DNA of 64,000 nucleotides from Triticum aestivum (Eukaryota; Streptophyta; Magnoliopsida; Poales; Poaceae): assembly GCF_018294505.1 (NCBI RefSeq), contig NC_057800.1, positions 171,239,703-171,303,702 on the forward strand. The letters run 5' to 3'. The stretch's first letter is position 1. Each line of letters opens with the position of its first letter. Of this stretch, positions 35,383-47,233 are shown piece by piece. A program made the position numbers and the translations under genes. The notes under the pieces were generated by a model. That model saw only the letters and a list, made by a program, of their open reading frames with translations. It was not told where the DNA came from and did not search any database.

Positions 35383-36735
35383 GAGTAGTGCATCTTCATA
35401 GGATACCCAATAGAAAATGTTGGGTACACCTTCTATCACAGATCCGAAGGCAAGATATTCATTGCTGAGAATGGATCCTTTCTAGAGAAGGAGTTTCTCT
35501 CAAAAGAAGTGAGTGGGAGGAAAGTAGAACTTGATGAGGTAATTGTACCTGCTCCCTTATTGGAAAGTAGTTCATCACAGAAATCTGTTCCTGTGACTAC
35601 TACACCAATTAGTGAGGAAGCTAATGATGATGATCATGTAAACTTCAGATCAAGTTACTACCGAACCTTGTAGGTAAACCAGAGTGAGATCCACACCAGA
35701 GTGGTATGGTAATCCTGTTCTGGAGGTCATGTTACTTGACCATGACGAGCCTATGAACTATGAGGAAGCGATGATGAGCCCAGATTCCGCGAAATGGCTT
35801 GAGGCCATAAAATCTGAGATGGGATCCATGTATGAGAACAAAGTGTGGACTTTGGTTGACTTGCCCGATGATCAGCAAGCCATAAAAAATAAATGGATCT
35901 TCAAGAGGAAGACGGACAGTGATAGTAGTGTTACTATCTACAAAGCTAGAATTGTCGCAAAAGGTTTTCGACAAGTTCAAGGTGTTGACTACGATGAGAG
36001 TTTCTCACTCGTATCTATGCTTAAGTCTGTTCGAATCATGTTAGCAATTGCCGCATTTTATGAAATCTGGAAAATGGATAAACAAAACTGCATTCCTTAA
36101 TGGATTTATTAAATAAGAGTTGTATATGATGCAACCAGAAGGTTTTGTCAATCCTAAAGGTGCTAACAAAATATGCAAGCTCCAACGATCCATCTATGGA
36201 CTGGTGCAAGCATCTCGGAGTTGGAATATACGCTTTGATAAGTTGATCAAAGCATATAGTTTTATACAGACTTGCGGTGAAGTCTGTATTTACAAGAAAG
36301 TGAGTGGGAGCACTACATCATTTCTGATAAATATATGTGAATGACATATTGTTGATCGGACATAATGTAGAATTATTCTACAAAGCAAATAGGAATGTTT
36401 GAAAGGAGTTTTTCAAAGAAAGACCTCGGTGAAGCTGCTTACATATTGAGCATCAAGATCTATAGAGATAGATCAAGACGCTTGATAAGTTTTTCAATTA
36501 GTACATACCTTGACAAGATTTTGAACTAGTTCAAAATGGAACAGTCAAAGAAGGAGTTCTTTCCTGTGTTACAAGGTGTGAAGTTGAGTAAGACTCAAAA
36601 CCCGACCACGGCAGAAGATAGAGAGATAATGAAAGTCATTCCCTATGCCTCAGCCATAGGTTCTATAAAGTATGCCATGTTGTGTACCAGACCTATTGTA
36701 TACCCTGCCCTGAGTTTGGCAAGGGAGTACAATAG
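35383..36735 (+). pseudogene. Angela-type RT, broken
   Basis: Open pieces at 35684-36100, 36120-36344 and 36536-36735 carry RT hallmarks (KARIVAKGFRQVQGVDYDES, SIYGLVQASRSWN). The usual YVDD box is destroyed at about 36336-36350, where the frame hits a TGA. The gene is then cut by the solo LTR at 36736. Confidence 0.87.
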
Positions 36736-38510
36736 TGTTGGGGAATGTAGCAGAAATTCAAAATTTTCTATGCATCACCAAGATCAATCTATGGAGTGAT
36801 CTAGCAATGAGGGAAGGAGAGTGCATCTACATACCCTTGTAGATTGCTAAGCAGAAGCGTTCAAGTGAACGGGTTGATGGAGTCGTACTCGTCGTGATCC
36901 AAATCACCGATGATCCTAGTGCCGAACGGACGGCACCTCCGTGTTCAACACACGTACAGCCCGGTGACGTCTCCTACGCCTTGATCCAGCAAGGGGAGAA
37001 GGAGAGGTTGGGAAGACTCCATCCAGCAGCAGCACGGCAGCGTGGTGGTGGTGGAGGAGCGTGGTACTCCAGCAGGGCTTCGCCAAGCACCGCAAGAGAC
37101 GAGGAGGGAGACGGGTAGGGCTGCACCAAGAAGGAGATTGAATCGTGTCTCTGGCAGCCCAAAACCTCAAGTATATATAGGGGGAGGGGAGGGGATGCGC
37201 CCCCACCTAGGTTTCCACCCCTAGGGGTGGCGGCCAGCCCTAGATCCCATCTAGGGGGGCATCCAAGGGGGGGAGAGGGGGGCGCACCACTAGGTGGGCC
37301 TTAGGCCCATCTGAGCCTAGGGTTTGCCCCCTTCCACTCTCGCTTGCGCCTTGGGCCTTGGTGGGGGGGGGGCGCACCAGCCCACCTGGGGCTGGTCCCC
37401 TCCCACACTTGGCCCATGCAGCCCTCCGGGGCTGGTGGCCCCACTTGGTGGACCACCGGGACCCTCCCGGTGGTCCCGGTACATTACCGATAAAACCCGA
37501 AACTTTTCCGGCGACCAAAACAGGACTTCCCATATATAAATCTTTACCTCCAGACCATTCCGGAACTCCTCGTGACGTCCGGGATCTCATCCGGGACTAC
37601 GAACAACATTCGGCAACCATGTATATCTATTCCCTATAACCCTAGCGTCATCGAACCTTAAGTGTGTAGACCCTACGGGTTCGGGAACCATGCAGACATG
37701 ACCGAGATAACTCTCCGGTCAATAACCAACAGCGGGATCTAGATACCCATGTTGGCTCCCACATGTTCCACGATGATCTCATCAGATGAACCACGATGTC
37801 GAGGATTCAATCAATCCCGTATACAATTCCCTTTGTCTATCGGTACGATACTTGCCCGAGATTCGATCGTTGGTATCCCGATACCTTGTTCAATCTCGTT
37901 ATCGGCAAGTCTCTTTACTTGTTCTGTAACACATCATCCCGTGATCAACTCCTTGATCACATTGTGCACATTATGATGATGTCCTACCGAGTGGGCCCAG
38001 AGATACCTCTCCGTTTACACGGAGTGACAAATCCCAGTCTCGATTCGTGCCAACCCAACAGACACTTTCGGAGATACCTGTAGTGTACCTTTATAGCCAC
38101 CCAGTTACGTTGTGACGTTTGGCACACCCAAAGCACTCCTACGGTATCCGGGAGTTGCACAATCTCATGGTCTAAGGAAATGATACTTGACATTAGAAAA
38201 GCTTTAGCATACGAACTACATGATCTTGTGCTAGGCTTAGGATTGGGTCTTGTCCATCACATCATTCTCCTAATGATGTGATCTCGTTATCAATGACATC
38301 CAATGTCCATGGTCAGGAAACCGTAACCATCTATTGATCAATGAGCTAGTCAACTAGAGGCTTACTAGGGACATGGTGTTGTCTATGTATCCACACATGT
38401 ATCTGAGTTTCCTATCAATACAATTCTAGCATGGATAATAAACGATTATCATGAACAAGGAAATATAATAATAACCAATTTATTATTGCCTCTAGGGCAT
38501 ATTTCCAACA
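36736..38510 (-). mobile_element. Solo LTR, reversed, Angela/BARE group
   Basis: The 1775 bp sequence begins TGTTGGGGAATGTAGCAG and ends GGGCATATTTCCAACA, the reverse of the Angela/BARE LTR ends. It is flanked by perfect AATAG duplications (36731-36735 and 38511-38515) with no internal region, the signature of recombination between two LTRs. It interrupts the RT/RNase H part of the Angela-type element and is clearly diverged from that element's own LTRs. Confidence 0.95.
37172..37179 (-). promoter_or_regulatory. TATA box in the solo LTR
   Basis: CTATATATAC on the minus strand, at the position matching the TATA box of the other Angela-type LTRs. Confidence 0.55.
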
Positions 38511-38515
38511 AATAG

Positions 38516-38828
38516 TGATCTAGGAGTAGATCACTGGACATTGGTCAAAATTATCCTTAGTGGAATAAGGATATGTTTCTCGATTATGGAGGTGACAAAA
38601 GGTTCGTCATAAAGGGTTACGTCAATGCAAGTTTTGACACTGATCCAGATGACTCAAAGTCTCAATCTGGATACATATTGAAAGTGGGAGCAATTAGCTA
38701 GAGTAGTTTAGTGCAGAGCATTGTTGACATAGAAATTTGCAAAATACTTACGGATCTGAATGTGGCAGACCCGTTGACTAAAATTCTCTCACAAGCAAAA
38801 CATGATCACACCCTAGTACTCCTTGGGC
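38516..38828 (+). pseudogene. Angela-type RNase H remnant
   Basis: Directly after the solo LTR, fragments corresponding to RNase H and the C-terminus remain (DPDDSKSQSGYILKVGAIS, then NVADPLTKIL). The text between them is shorter than in a working copy, so an internal deletion is likely. Stops are frequent. Confidence 0.75.
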
Positions 38829-38975
38829 GTTAATCACATAGCGATGTGAACTAGCTAGATTATTGAATCTAGTAAGCCCTTTGGCTGTTGGTCACATGAC
38901 GATGTGAACTATGGGTGTTAATCACATGGTGATGTGAACTATTGATGTTAAATCACATGGCGATGTGAACTAGAT
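38829..38975 (+). repeat. Four diverged repeats before the polypurine tract
   Basis: The motif GTTAATCACATGGTGATGTG followed by AACT occurs four times with small changes and uneven spacing of 30 to 55 bases. It lies in the 3' untranslated part of the Angela-type element. Confidence 0.85.
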
Positions 38976-38988
38976 TATTGACTCTAGT

Positions 38989-39001
38989 GCAAGTGGGAGA
39001 C
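38989..39001 (+). promoter_or_regulatory. Polypurine tract of the Angela-type element
   Basis: AAGTGGGAGAC immediately before the TGAAGGC start of the 3' LTR. Confidence 0.8.
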
Positions 39002-40723
39002 TGAAGGCAATATGCCCTAGAGGCAATAATAAAGTTATTATTTATTTCCTTATTTCATGATAAATGTTTATTATTCATACTAGAATTGTATTAACCGGAA
39101 ATATAATACATGTGTGAATACATAGACAAACAGAGTGTCACTAGTATGCCTCTACTTGACTAGCTCGTTGATCGAAGATGGTTATGTTTCCTAGCCATAG
39201 ACATGAGTTGTCATTTGATTAACGGGATCACATCATTAGGAGAATGATGTGATTGACTTGACCCATTCCATTAGCTTATCACTTGATCGTTTAGTTTGTT
39301 GCTATTGCTTTCTTCATAACTTATACGTGTTCCTATGACTATGAGATTATGCAACTCCCATTTATCGGAGGAACACTTTGTGTGCTACCAAACGTCACAA
39401 CGTAACTGGGTGATTATAAGGTGCTCTACAGGTGTCTCCGATGGTACTTGTTGGGTTGGCGTATTTCGAGATTAGGATTTGTCACTCCGATTGTCGGAGA
39501 GGTATCTCTGGGCCCTCTCGGTAATGCACATCACTTAAGCCTTGCAAGCATTGCAACTATTAAGTTAGTTGCGGGATGATGTATTACGGAACGAGTAAAA
39601 GAGACTTGCCGGTAACGAGATTGAACTAGGTATTGAGATACCGACGATCGAATCTCGGGCAAGTAACATATCGATGACAAAGGGAACAACGTATGATGTT
39701 ATGCGGTCTGACCGATAAAGATCTTTGTAGAATATGTGGGAGCCAATATGAGCATCCAAGTTCCGCTATTGGTTATTGACCGGAGACGTGTCTCGGTCAT
39801 GTCTACATAGTTCTCGAACCCGTAGGGTCCGCACGCTTAAGGTTTCGATGACAGTTATATTATGAGTTTATGAGTTTTGATGTACCGAAGGAGTTCGGAG
39901 TCCCGGATGAGATCGGGGACATGACGAGGAGTCTTGAAATGGTCGAGACGTAAAGATCAATATATTGGACGACTATATTTGAACATCGGAAAGGTTCTGA
40001 GTGATTCAGGTATTTTTCGGAGTACCGGAGAGTTACGGGAATTCGCCGGGGAGTATATGGGCCTTATTGGGCCATACGGGAATAGAGGAGAGAGGCCAAA
40101 AGGAAGGAGGCGCGCGCCCCCCCTCTGGTCCGAATTGGACAAGGGGTGCAGCCAACTTTTCCTTGTTCCTCTCCCCCTCTTTCCTTCTCTCCTACTCCAA
40201 CAAGGGAAGGAGGAGTCCTACTCCCGGTGGGAGTAGGACTCCCCCTTGGCGCGCCCTCCTCCTAGGCTGGCCGCCTCCCTCCCTTGCTCCTTTATATACG
40301 GGGGCAGGGGGCACCCCAGAGACACAACAGTTGATCATTGATCTCTTAGCCGTGTGCGGTGCCCCCCTCCACCATAGTCCTCGATAATATTGTAGTGGTG
40401 CTTAGGCGAAGCCCTGCGACATTAGAACATCAAGATCGTCACCACACTGTCGTGCTGACGGAACTCTTCCCCGACATTCTGCCGGATCGGAGTCCGGGGA
40501 TCGTCATCGAGCTGAACGTGTGCTAGAACTCGGAGGTGCCGTAGTTTCGGTGCTTGATCGGTCGGGCCGTGAAGACGTACGACTACATCAACCGCGTTGT
40601 GCTAACGCTTCCGCTTTCGGTCTACGAGGGTACGTAGACAACACTCTCCCCTCTCGTTGCTATGCATCACCATGATCTTGCGTGTGCATAGGAATTTTTT
40701 TGAAATTGCTACGTTCCCCAACA
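39002..40723 (+). mobile_element. 3' LTR of the Angela-type element
   Basis: 1722 bp, ~97% like the 5' LTR by eye, followed by target duplication CTATT. Confidence 0.95.
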
Positions 40724-40728
40724 CTATT

Positions 40729-41541
40729 AAGATGCTTAAAGAAGTTATTTTCCGAGGTTTGGAGTCCCTAGATACTTAATGACTGATGGTGGTTCACATT
40801 TTGTTCATGGTGCCTTTCGTAAAATGCTTGCCAAGTATGATGTTAATCATAGAATTGCATCTCCATATCACCCACAGTCTAGTGGTCAAGTAGAATTGAG
40901 TAATAGAGATTTTAAATTAATTTTGCAAAAGACTGTTAATAGATCTAGAAAGAATTGGTCCAAGAAACTTGATGATGCATTATGGGCTTGTAGAATTGCA
41001 TATAAAAATCCTATGGGTATGTCTTCATATAAAATGGTTTATGGTAAAGCATGTCACTTACCTCTTGAACTAGAACATAAGGCATATTGGGCCATTAAAG
41101 AGCGCAATTATGATTTCAAACTTGTCGATGAGAAGAGGCTTTTTGACATTAGCTCACTCGATGAATGGAGAACCCAGGCTTATGAGAATGCCAAACTGTT
41201 TAAAGAAAAGGTTAAAAGATGGCATGACAAAAGGATAAAAAAGCGTGAGTTTAATGTAGGTGATTATGTTTTGCTATACAACTCTCGTTTAAGGTTTTTT
41301 TGCAGGCAAACTCTTCTCAAAATGGGAAGGTCCTTACATTATCGAGGAGGTCTATCATTCCGGTGTCATAAAAATCAACAACTTCGAAGGCACAAATCCG
41401 AGAGTGGTGAACGGTCAAAGAATCAAACATTATATCTTAGGTAATCCTATAAATGTTGAAACTAATTTTATCGAAACCATAACCCCGGAGGAATACATAA
41501 AGGACACTTTCCAGAACATTTCAGACTCCGAAAAGGAATAG
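40729..41541 (+). pseudogene. Athila-type integrase core and C-terminus
   Basis: This is the continuation of the Athila-type pol after the copia insertion. It has the second core Asp (MTDGG, 40785-40787) and the Glu (GQVEL, 40893-40895), then the C-terminal domain (FNVGDYVLLYNSRLRFF). A T-run at about 41294-41300 shifts the frame; afterwards the tail of the domain can be read to a TAG at 41539-41541. Integrase would join element DNA to the chromosome. The break by the copia makes the point academic for this copy. Confidence 0.9.
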
Positions 41542-41853
41542 GTATGAGGTACGGTAAGTAAACCGACTCCAAAACAGTTCTAATAGCAATTTTTCTCCGT
41601 TTTGGAATATTTAAGAAAATAGGAAAATAAGAAGCAGTCCGAGAAGGACACGAGGCTTCCACGAGGTTGGAGGTCGCTCCCCCCTGCCTGGTGGGCATCT
41701 CGTGTGCTCTCCGGACTTTGTTTGCACGATACTTCTTTTGGTCGGTAAAAATTCATTATATAATCTCCCGAAGGTTTTGACCACTGTACCACACAAATAT
41801 CTCCTGTTTTTGTTTCAAGCTGTTTTCTGCCAGGGTTGTCAAGGCCAGGCATC
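41542..41853 (+). other. Spacer with acceptor-like site after Athila pol
   Basis: It ends in TGTTTTCTGCCAG (AG at 41832-41833) followed 20 bases later by the ATG of the small ORF. A pyrimidine-rich tract of this kind could serve a spliced subgenomic RNA. Confidence 0.4.
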
Positions 41854-42228
41854 ATGTCGTCTCCCTCCTCCTCCAACAATGAGGGAAACGATGGTTGGCT
41901 AATGAAGATAGAGCTGAAGAGAGAAGAGCCCAGAGAGATCAACAAGTATGACGGGATCAAGAAGGCCATGGGGGATCAAGTTCCGGCAGTAGTAGACGAG
42001 GACATCCTTCGACCTCATCACAATCTCTTTACCCCAATGGAGATTGAAGCTTTCAAGATGATTGAGTTAGCTCACATTCAAAACAAGTATCTCACAAGTG
42101 AAAATATTTTTTTGAAGGAGCATATCATAGCACTCAAGGGCATTATCCGCAAATTGGAGGATCTCCTACGCTTGATGTGCGACTATCCTTCATCACCAAC
42201 ACCTTCTTCACCAATGAAGAAGAACTGA
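41854..42228 (+). CDS. Small intact ORF in the envelope position of the Athila-type element
   Basis: The ORF encodes 124 residues from ATG at 41854 to the stop at 42228, between pol and the 3' LTR. It begins with a Ser/Asn-rich tail (MSSPSSSNNEGND), has a charged middle and a probable amphipathic or coiled-coil helix near residues 60-110 (IEAFKMIELAHIQNKYLTSE), and ends in SPTPSSPMKKN. There is no signal peptide or membrane segment, so it is not an obvious envelope protein, although Athila elements carry their envelope-like gene here. It has no defect while the adjacent pol has several. Function unknown; I call it an accessory ORF by position. Confidence 0.55.
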   Translation: MSSPSSSNNEGNDGWLMKIELKREEPREINKYDGIKKAMGDQVPAVVDEDILRPHHNLFTPMEIEAFKMIELAHIQNKYLTSENIFLKEHIIALKGIIRKLEDLLRLMCDYPSSPTPSSPMKKN

Positions 42229-43779
42229 GTATCGGGTATGGGCACTCCCCTTGGCAACTGCCAAGCTTGGGGGACTGCCCCTGTATCGTATCACCATCAC
42301 ACTTCTATCTTTAGCGTTTTTTTCTTAGTTCAATCCTTTTGGTAATATATTGATCTAGTAGAATAAAGTTTTAGTATGATCTAGTTTTGAGTTTTTGCTT
42401 TATGATCATTCTATGTAATCGAGTCTGTGAGCTATATATAATAAAGATTAGTGTTGAGTCAAGAGCTTGATTTTCTTGATATGATCTTGAGGGAATAAAA
42501 ATAAAAGAGAAACAATAAAAAAGAAATAAGGGGATCATATGGATCTTATGCAGAGTAATGACTTCACATATAAAGAGTATGATGAATAAAAGTTGTTGAG
42601 TTGACAAACATAGTTTTGGTCATCGTTGCAATTAATAGGAAGTAATAAAGAAAGAGAGGTTTTCACATATAAATATACTATCTTGGACATTTTTTATGAT
42701 TTGAGCACTCATTAAAATATGACATGCTAAAAAGTTGATACTGGACAAGGAAGACAACGTAATGGGTTATGTTTCCTTACATCTGAAATAAATTATATTG
42801 TCATGGATCATCCAACATGTTGAGCTTGCCTTTCCCTCTCATGCTAGCCAAATTCTTTGCACCAAGTAGAGATACTACTTGTGCTTCCAAATATCCTTAA
42901 ACCCAGTTTTGCTCTGAGAGTCCACCATATCTACCTATGGATTGAGTCAGATCCTTCAAGTAAGTTGTCATTGTTGCAAGCAATAAAAATTGCTCTCTAA
43001 ATATGTATGATTTATTAGTGTGGAGAAAATTAGCTTTATACGATCTTGTGATATGGAAGCAATAAAAGCAATGGACTGCATAATGAAGGTCCATATCACA
43101 AGTGGCAATATAAAGTGACGTTCTTTCGCATTAAGATTTTGTGCATCCAACCATAAAAGTGCATGACAACCTCTGCTTCCCTCTGCGAAGGGCCTATCTT
43201 TTATTCTTGTCTTATACTTCATGCAAGATTCATGTTGGCCTTCACCTTTCCTTTTTACATTTTATCCTTTGGCAAGCACAATGTGTTGGAAAGATCCTAA
43301 TATATATAGCTAATTGGATGTGAGTTTTCATGAACTATTATTGTTGACATTACCCTTGAGGTAAAAGGTTGGGAGGCAAAACTATAAGCCCCTATCTTTC
43401 TCTGTGTCCCATTAAAACTTCATACCCATAAGTATTGCGTGAGTGTTAGCAATTGTGAAAGACTAAATGATAGTTGAGTATGTGGACTTGCTGAAAAGCT
43501 CTTATACTTACTCTTTCCGATGTTATGATAAATTGCAATTGCTTCAATGACTGAGATTATAGTTTGTTAGTTTTCAATGAAGTTTCTGATTCATACTTGA
43601 AATTGTGAATGAATTGTTACTTTAGCATAAGAAATCATATGACAATATATATATGTTGCTGTTCTAAGAATGATCATGATGCCCTCATGTCCGTATTTTA
43701 TTTTATCGACACCTCTATCTCTAAACATGTGGACATATTTTTCGATATCAGCTTTCGCTTGAGGACAAGTGAGGTCTAA
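42229..43779 (+). other. 3' untranslated region of the Athila-type element
   Basis: AT-rich DNA without a recognisable product on either strand. A purine stretch near 42270 (AAGCTTGGGGGA) resembles a second polypurine tract. Confidence 0.55.
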
Positions 43780-43791
43780 TCTTGGGGAAGT
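43780..43791 (+). promoter_or_regulatory. Polypurine tract of the Athila-type element
   Basis: CTTGGGGAAGT directly before the TGATACGTCC start of the LTR. Confidence 0.75.
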
Positions 43792-45280
43792 TGATACGTC
43801 CATTTTGCATCATGCTTTTATATCAATATTTATTGCACTATGGGCTTTTCTTACACATTATGTCACAATACTTATGCCTATTCTCTCTTATTTTACAAGG
43901 TTTACATGAAGAGGGAGAATGCCGGCAGCTGGAATTCTGGGATGGAAAAGGAGCAAATATTAGAGACCTATTCTGCACAACTCCAAAAGTCCTGAAACTT
44001 CACGGGAGCACGTTTGAGAATATATAAAAAATATTGGGCGAAGGAAGTACCAGAGGGGGCCACCCACCATCCACGAGGGTGGGGGGCGCGCCCCCTACCT
44101 CGTGGGCCCCTGGCAGGCCTCCGGTGCCCATCTTCGGCTATATGAGGTCTTTCACTCTGGAAAAATCATAAGCAAGCTTACGGGACGAAACTCTGCCGCC
44201 ACGAGGCGGAACCTTGGCGGAACCAATCTAGGGCTCCGGCGGAGCTGTTCTGCCGGGGAAACTTCCCTCCGGAGGTGGGAAATCATCACCATTGATCCTC
44301 TCATCGGGAGGGGGTCAATCTCCATCAACATCTTCACCAGCACCATCTCATCTCAAACCCTATTTCATCTCTTGTATCCAATCTTTGTCCCAAAGCCTCA
44401 AATTGGTACCTGTGGGTTGCTAGTAGTGTTGATTACTCCTTGTAGTTGATGCTAGTTGGTTTATTCGTTGGAAGATCATATGTTCAGATCCTTTATGCAT
44501 ATTAATACCCCTCTAATTATGAACATGAATATGATTTGTGAGTAGTTAAGTTTGTTCCCAAGGACATGGGAGAAGTCTTGCTATAAGTAGTCATGTGAAT
44601 TTGGTATTCGTTCGATATTTTTATGAGATGTATGTTGTCTTTCCTCTAGTGGTGTCATGTGAACGTCGACTACATGACACTTCACCATTGTTTGGGCCTA
44701 GAGGAAGGCATTGGGAAGTAATAAGTATATGATGGGTTGCTAGAGTGACAGAAGCTTAAACCCTAGTTTATGAGTTGCTTCGTAAGGGGCTGATTTGGAT
44801 CCATATGTTTCATGCTATGGTTAGGTTTATCTTAATACTTCTTTTGTAGTTGCGGATGCTTGCAAGAGGGGTTGATCATAAGTGGGTTTCTTTTCCAAGG
44901 AAGGGCAGTACCCAAGCACCGGTCCACCCACATATCAAATTATCAAAGTACCGAACATGAATCATATGAACGCGATGAAAACTAGCTTGACGATAATTCC
45001 CATGTGTACTGGGGAGCGCTTTCCTTTATATAAGAGTTTGTCCAGGCTTGTCCTTTGCTACAAAAAGGTTTGGGCCATCTTGCTGCACCTTATTTACTTT
45101 TATTACTTGTTACCCGTTACAAATTACCTTATCACAAAACTATCTGTTACCGATAATTTCAGTGCCTGCAGAGAATACCTTACTGAAAACTGCTTATCAT
45201 TTCCTTCTGCTCCTCGTTGGGTTCGACACTCTTACTTATTGAAAGGACTACGAGAGATCCCCTATACTTGTGGGTCATGA
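43792..45280 (+). mobile_element. 3' LTR of the Athila-type element
   Basis: About 1489 bp from TGATACGTCCATTTTGCATC to TATACTTGTGGGTCATGA. The last two bases should be CA and read GA, so the exact end is uncertain by a base or two. The terminal sequence CCCCTATACTTGTGGGTCAT is typical for Triticeae Athila-type LTRs. Its 5' partner is missing. Confidence 0.85.
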
Positions 45281-47036
45281 GGGGGGTATGAACCATGGAG
45301 AAGTTTGAATACAATAGATATTACACCAATATAAATAAATAATGAGTTAACAACAGTACCATAAGTGGTGATTTAATTTTCTTATACTAACAGATCTCAT
45401 GAATTTTCTGTTGAGTTTTATGTTATGAAGTTTTCAAGTTTTGGGTAAAGATTTGGTGGACTATGGAATAAGGAGAGGAAAGAGCCTAAGCTTGGGGATG
45501 CCCAAGGCACCCGAGGTAATATTCAAGGACAACCAAGATCCTAAGCTTGGAGATGCCCTGGAAGGCATCCCCTCTTTCGTCTTCGTCTATCGGTAAATTT
45601 ACTTGAGGCTATATTTTTATTCACCACATGATATATGTTTTGCTTGGAGCGTCTTGTATTATATGAGTCTTTGCTTTTTAGTTTGCCATAGTCATCCTTG
45701 CTGTACACACCTTTTGAGAGGGATATGCATGAATCATGATTTATTAGAATACTCTATGTGCTTCACTTATATCTTTTGAGCTAGGCAATTTTGCTCTACT
45801 TATATCTTTTTAGAGCACGACGGTGGCTTTATATTATAGAAATTGTTGAACTCTCGTGCTTCACTTATGTTATTTTGAGAGTCTCTCTAAACAACATGGT
45901 AATTTGCTTTGGTTATAAATTTAGTCCTAATATGATGGGCATCCAAGAGGGATATAATAAAAACTTTCATATAGAGTGCATTGAATACTATGTGAAGTTT
46001 GATTCCTTATGATTGCTTTGAGATATAAAGATGGTAATATTAGAGTCTTGCTAGTGAGTAATTGTGGATTGGTATAAATACTTGTGTTAAAGTTTGTGAT
46101 TCCCGTAGCATGCACGTATGGTGAACCGTTATGTGATGAAGTCGGAGCATGGATTTATTTATTGATTGTATTCCTTATGAGTGGCGGTCGGGGACGAGCG
46201 ATGGTCTTTTCCTACCAATCTATCCCCTAGGAGCACGCATGTAGTACTTTGTTTCAATAACTAATAGACTTCTGCAATAAGTATGTGAGTTCTTTATGAC
46301 TAATGTTGAGTCCATGAATTATACGCACTCTCACCCTTCCACCACTGCTAGCCTCTCTAGTACCGCGCAACTTTTGCCGGTACCTTACACCCACCATATA
46401 CCCAGCCACCATACCTACCTATTATGGCATTTCCATAGCCATTCCGAGATATATTGCCATGCAACTTTCCTTTCCGTTTTATTATGACACGCTCCATCAT
46501 TATCATATTGCTTTGCATGATTGTAAGATAGCTAGCATGATGTTTACATGGCTTGTCCATTTTTTTGATGTCATTTTTCTACGCTGGATCATTGCACATC
46601 CCGGTACACCGCCGAAGGCATTCATATAGAGTCATATTTTGTTCTAAGTATCAAGCTATAATTCTTGAGTTGTAAGTAAATAAAAGTGTGATGATCATCA
46701 TTATTAGAGCATTGTCCCATGTGAGGAAAGGATGATGGAAGCTATGATTCCCTCACAAGTTGGGATGAGTGTCCGGACTTTACAAAAAAAGAGAGGCCAA
46801 GAAGCCCACAAAAAAAGAGAAAAAATGAGAGAGAAGAGAGAAGGGGCAATGTTACTATCCTTTTTCCACACTTCTGCTTCAAAGTAGCACCATGATCTTC
46901 AAGATAGAGAGTCTCCTATGTTGTCACTTTCATATACTAGTGGGAATTTTTCATTATAGAACTTGGCTTGTATATTCCAATGATGGGCTTCCTCAAATTG
47001 CCCTAGGTCTTCGTGAGCAAGCGGGTTGGATGCACA
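45281..47036 (+). mobile_element. 3' interior of another Athila-type element
   Basis: Non-coding DNA with the wording AGCTTGGGGATGCCC, TTGCTTGGAGCGTCTTGTAT and a purine-rich block (46785-46850), which I recognise from the 3' part of WHAM/Sabrina-type elements. Short open frames here are chance. It is cut at 47036 by an Angela-type LTR, the left target duplication probably being GCACA (47032-47036). Confidence 0.7.
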
Positions 47037-47184
47037 TGACGGAAATATGCCCTAGAGGCAATAATAAAGTTGTTATTTTATATTATATTTCCTTTCATGC
47101 TAGAATTGTATTGATCGGAAACTTAAATACATGTGTGAATACATAAACAAATAGTGTGTCCCTAGTAAGCCTCTACTAGACTAG
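47037..47184 (+). mobile_element. 5' 148 bp of an Angela-type LTR
   Basis: It begins TGACGGAAATATGCCCTAG and matches the first ~145 bases of the LTRs at 30396 and 39002. It is interrupted by the Tat-like element whose left duplication is ACTAG (47180-47184). The rest must lie beyond the right edge of the window. Confidence 0.88.
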
Positions 47185-47233
47185 TGTCGTGGTTCTAAGC
47201 CTGACAGTAGTGTAGGGGGGTAAGTATGGAGAG
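47185..47233 (-). mobile_element. Left piece of the split Tat-like LTR
   Basis: 49 bases starting TGTCGTGGTTCTAAGCC, ending with the first copy of GAGAG. Sequence continues without loss at 60169. Confidence 0.8.

Larger units (their letters stand above)
30396..40723 (+). mobile_element. Complete Angela-type Ty1/copia element
   Basis: LTRs at 30396-32120 and 39002-40723 are flanked by perfect CTATT duplications (30391-30395 and 40724-40728). The start (TGAAGGAAATATGCC) and end (CTACGTTCCCCAACA) are those of the Angela/BARE/WIS group. Internal order is primer site, leader, gag, protease, integrase, RT and RNase H, all badly decayed. A reversed solo LTR of a related element sits in the RT/RNase H region. 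I count about 56 differences between the LTRs (~3.3%), little compared with the damage inside. Confidence 0.96.
27898..45280 (+). mobile_element. Athila-type gypsy element, 5'-truncated
   Basis: The element starts inside protease and runs through RT, RNase H and integrase. It is interrupted by an Angela-type copia at 30396-40723, resumes at 40729, carries a small ORF after pol, and ends with a 1.49 kb 3' LTR. Missing are the 5' LTR, gag and most of protease. The small extra ORF downstream of pol, the RT with FMDD and the TGATACGTCC LTR start agree with the Athila lineage (Sabrina/WHAM relatives) in Triticeae; family naming is by recognition. Confidence 0.85.

Noticed and set aside
46785..46850. 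Purine-rich block as a polypurine tract
   Set aside because: No LTR start follows; it is low-complexity 3' untranslated DNA of the Athila-type element.
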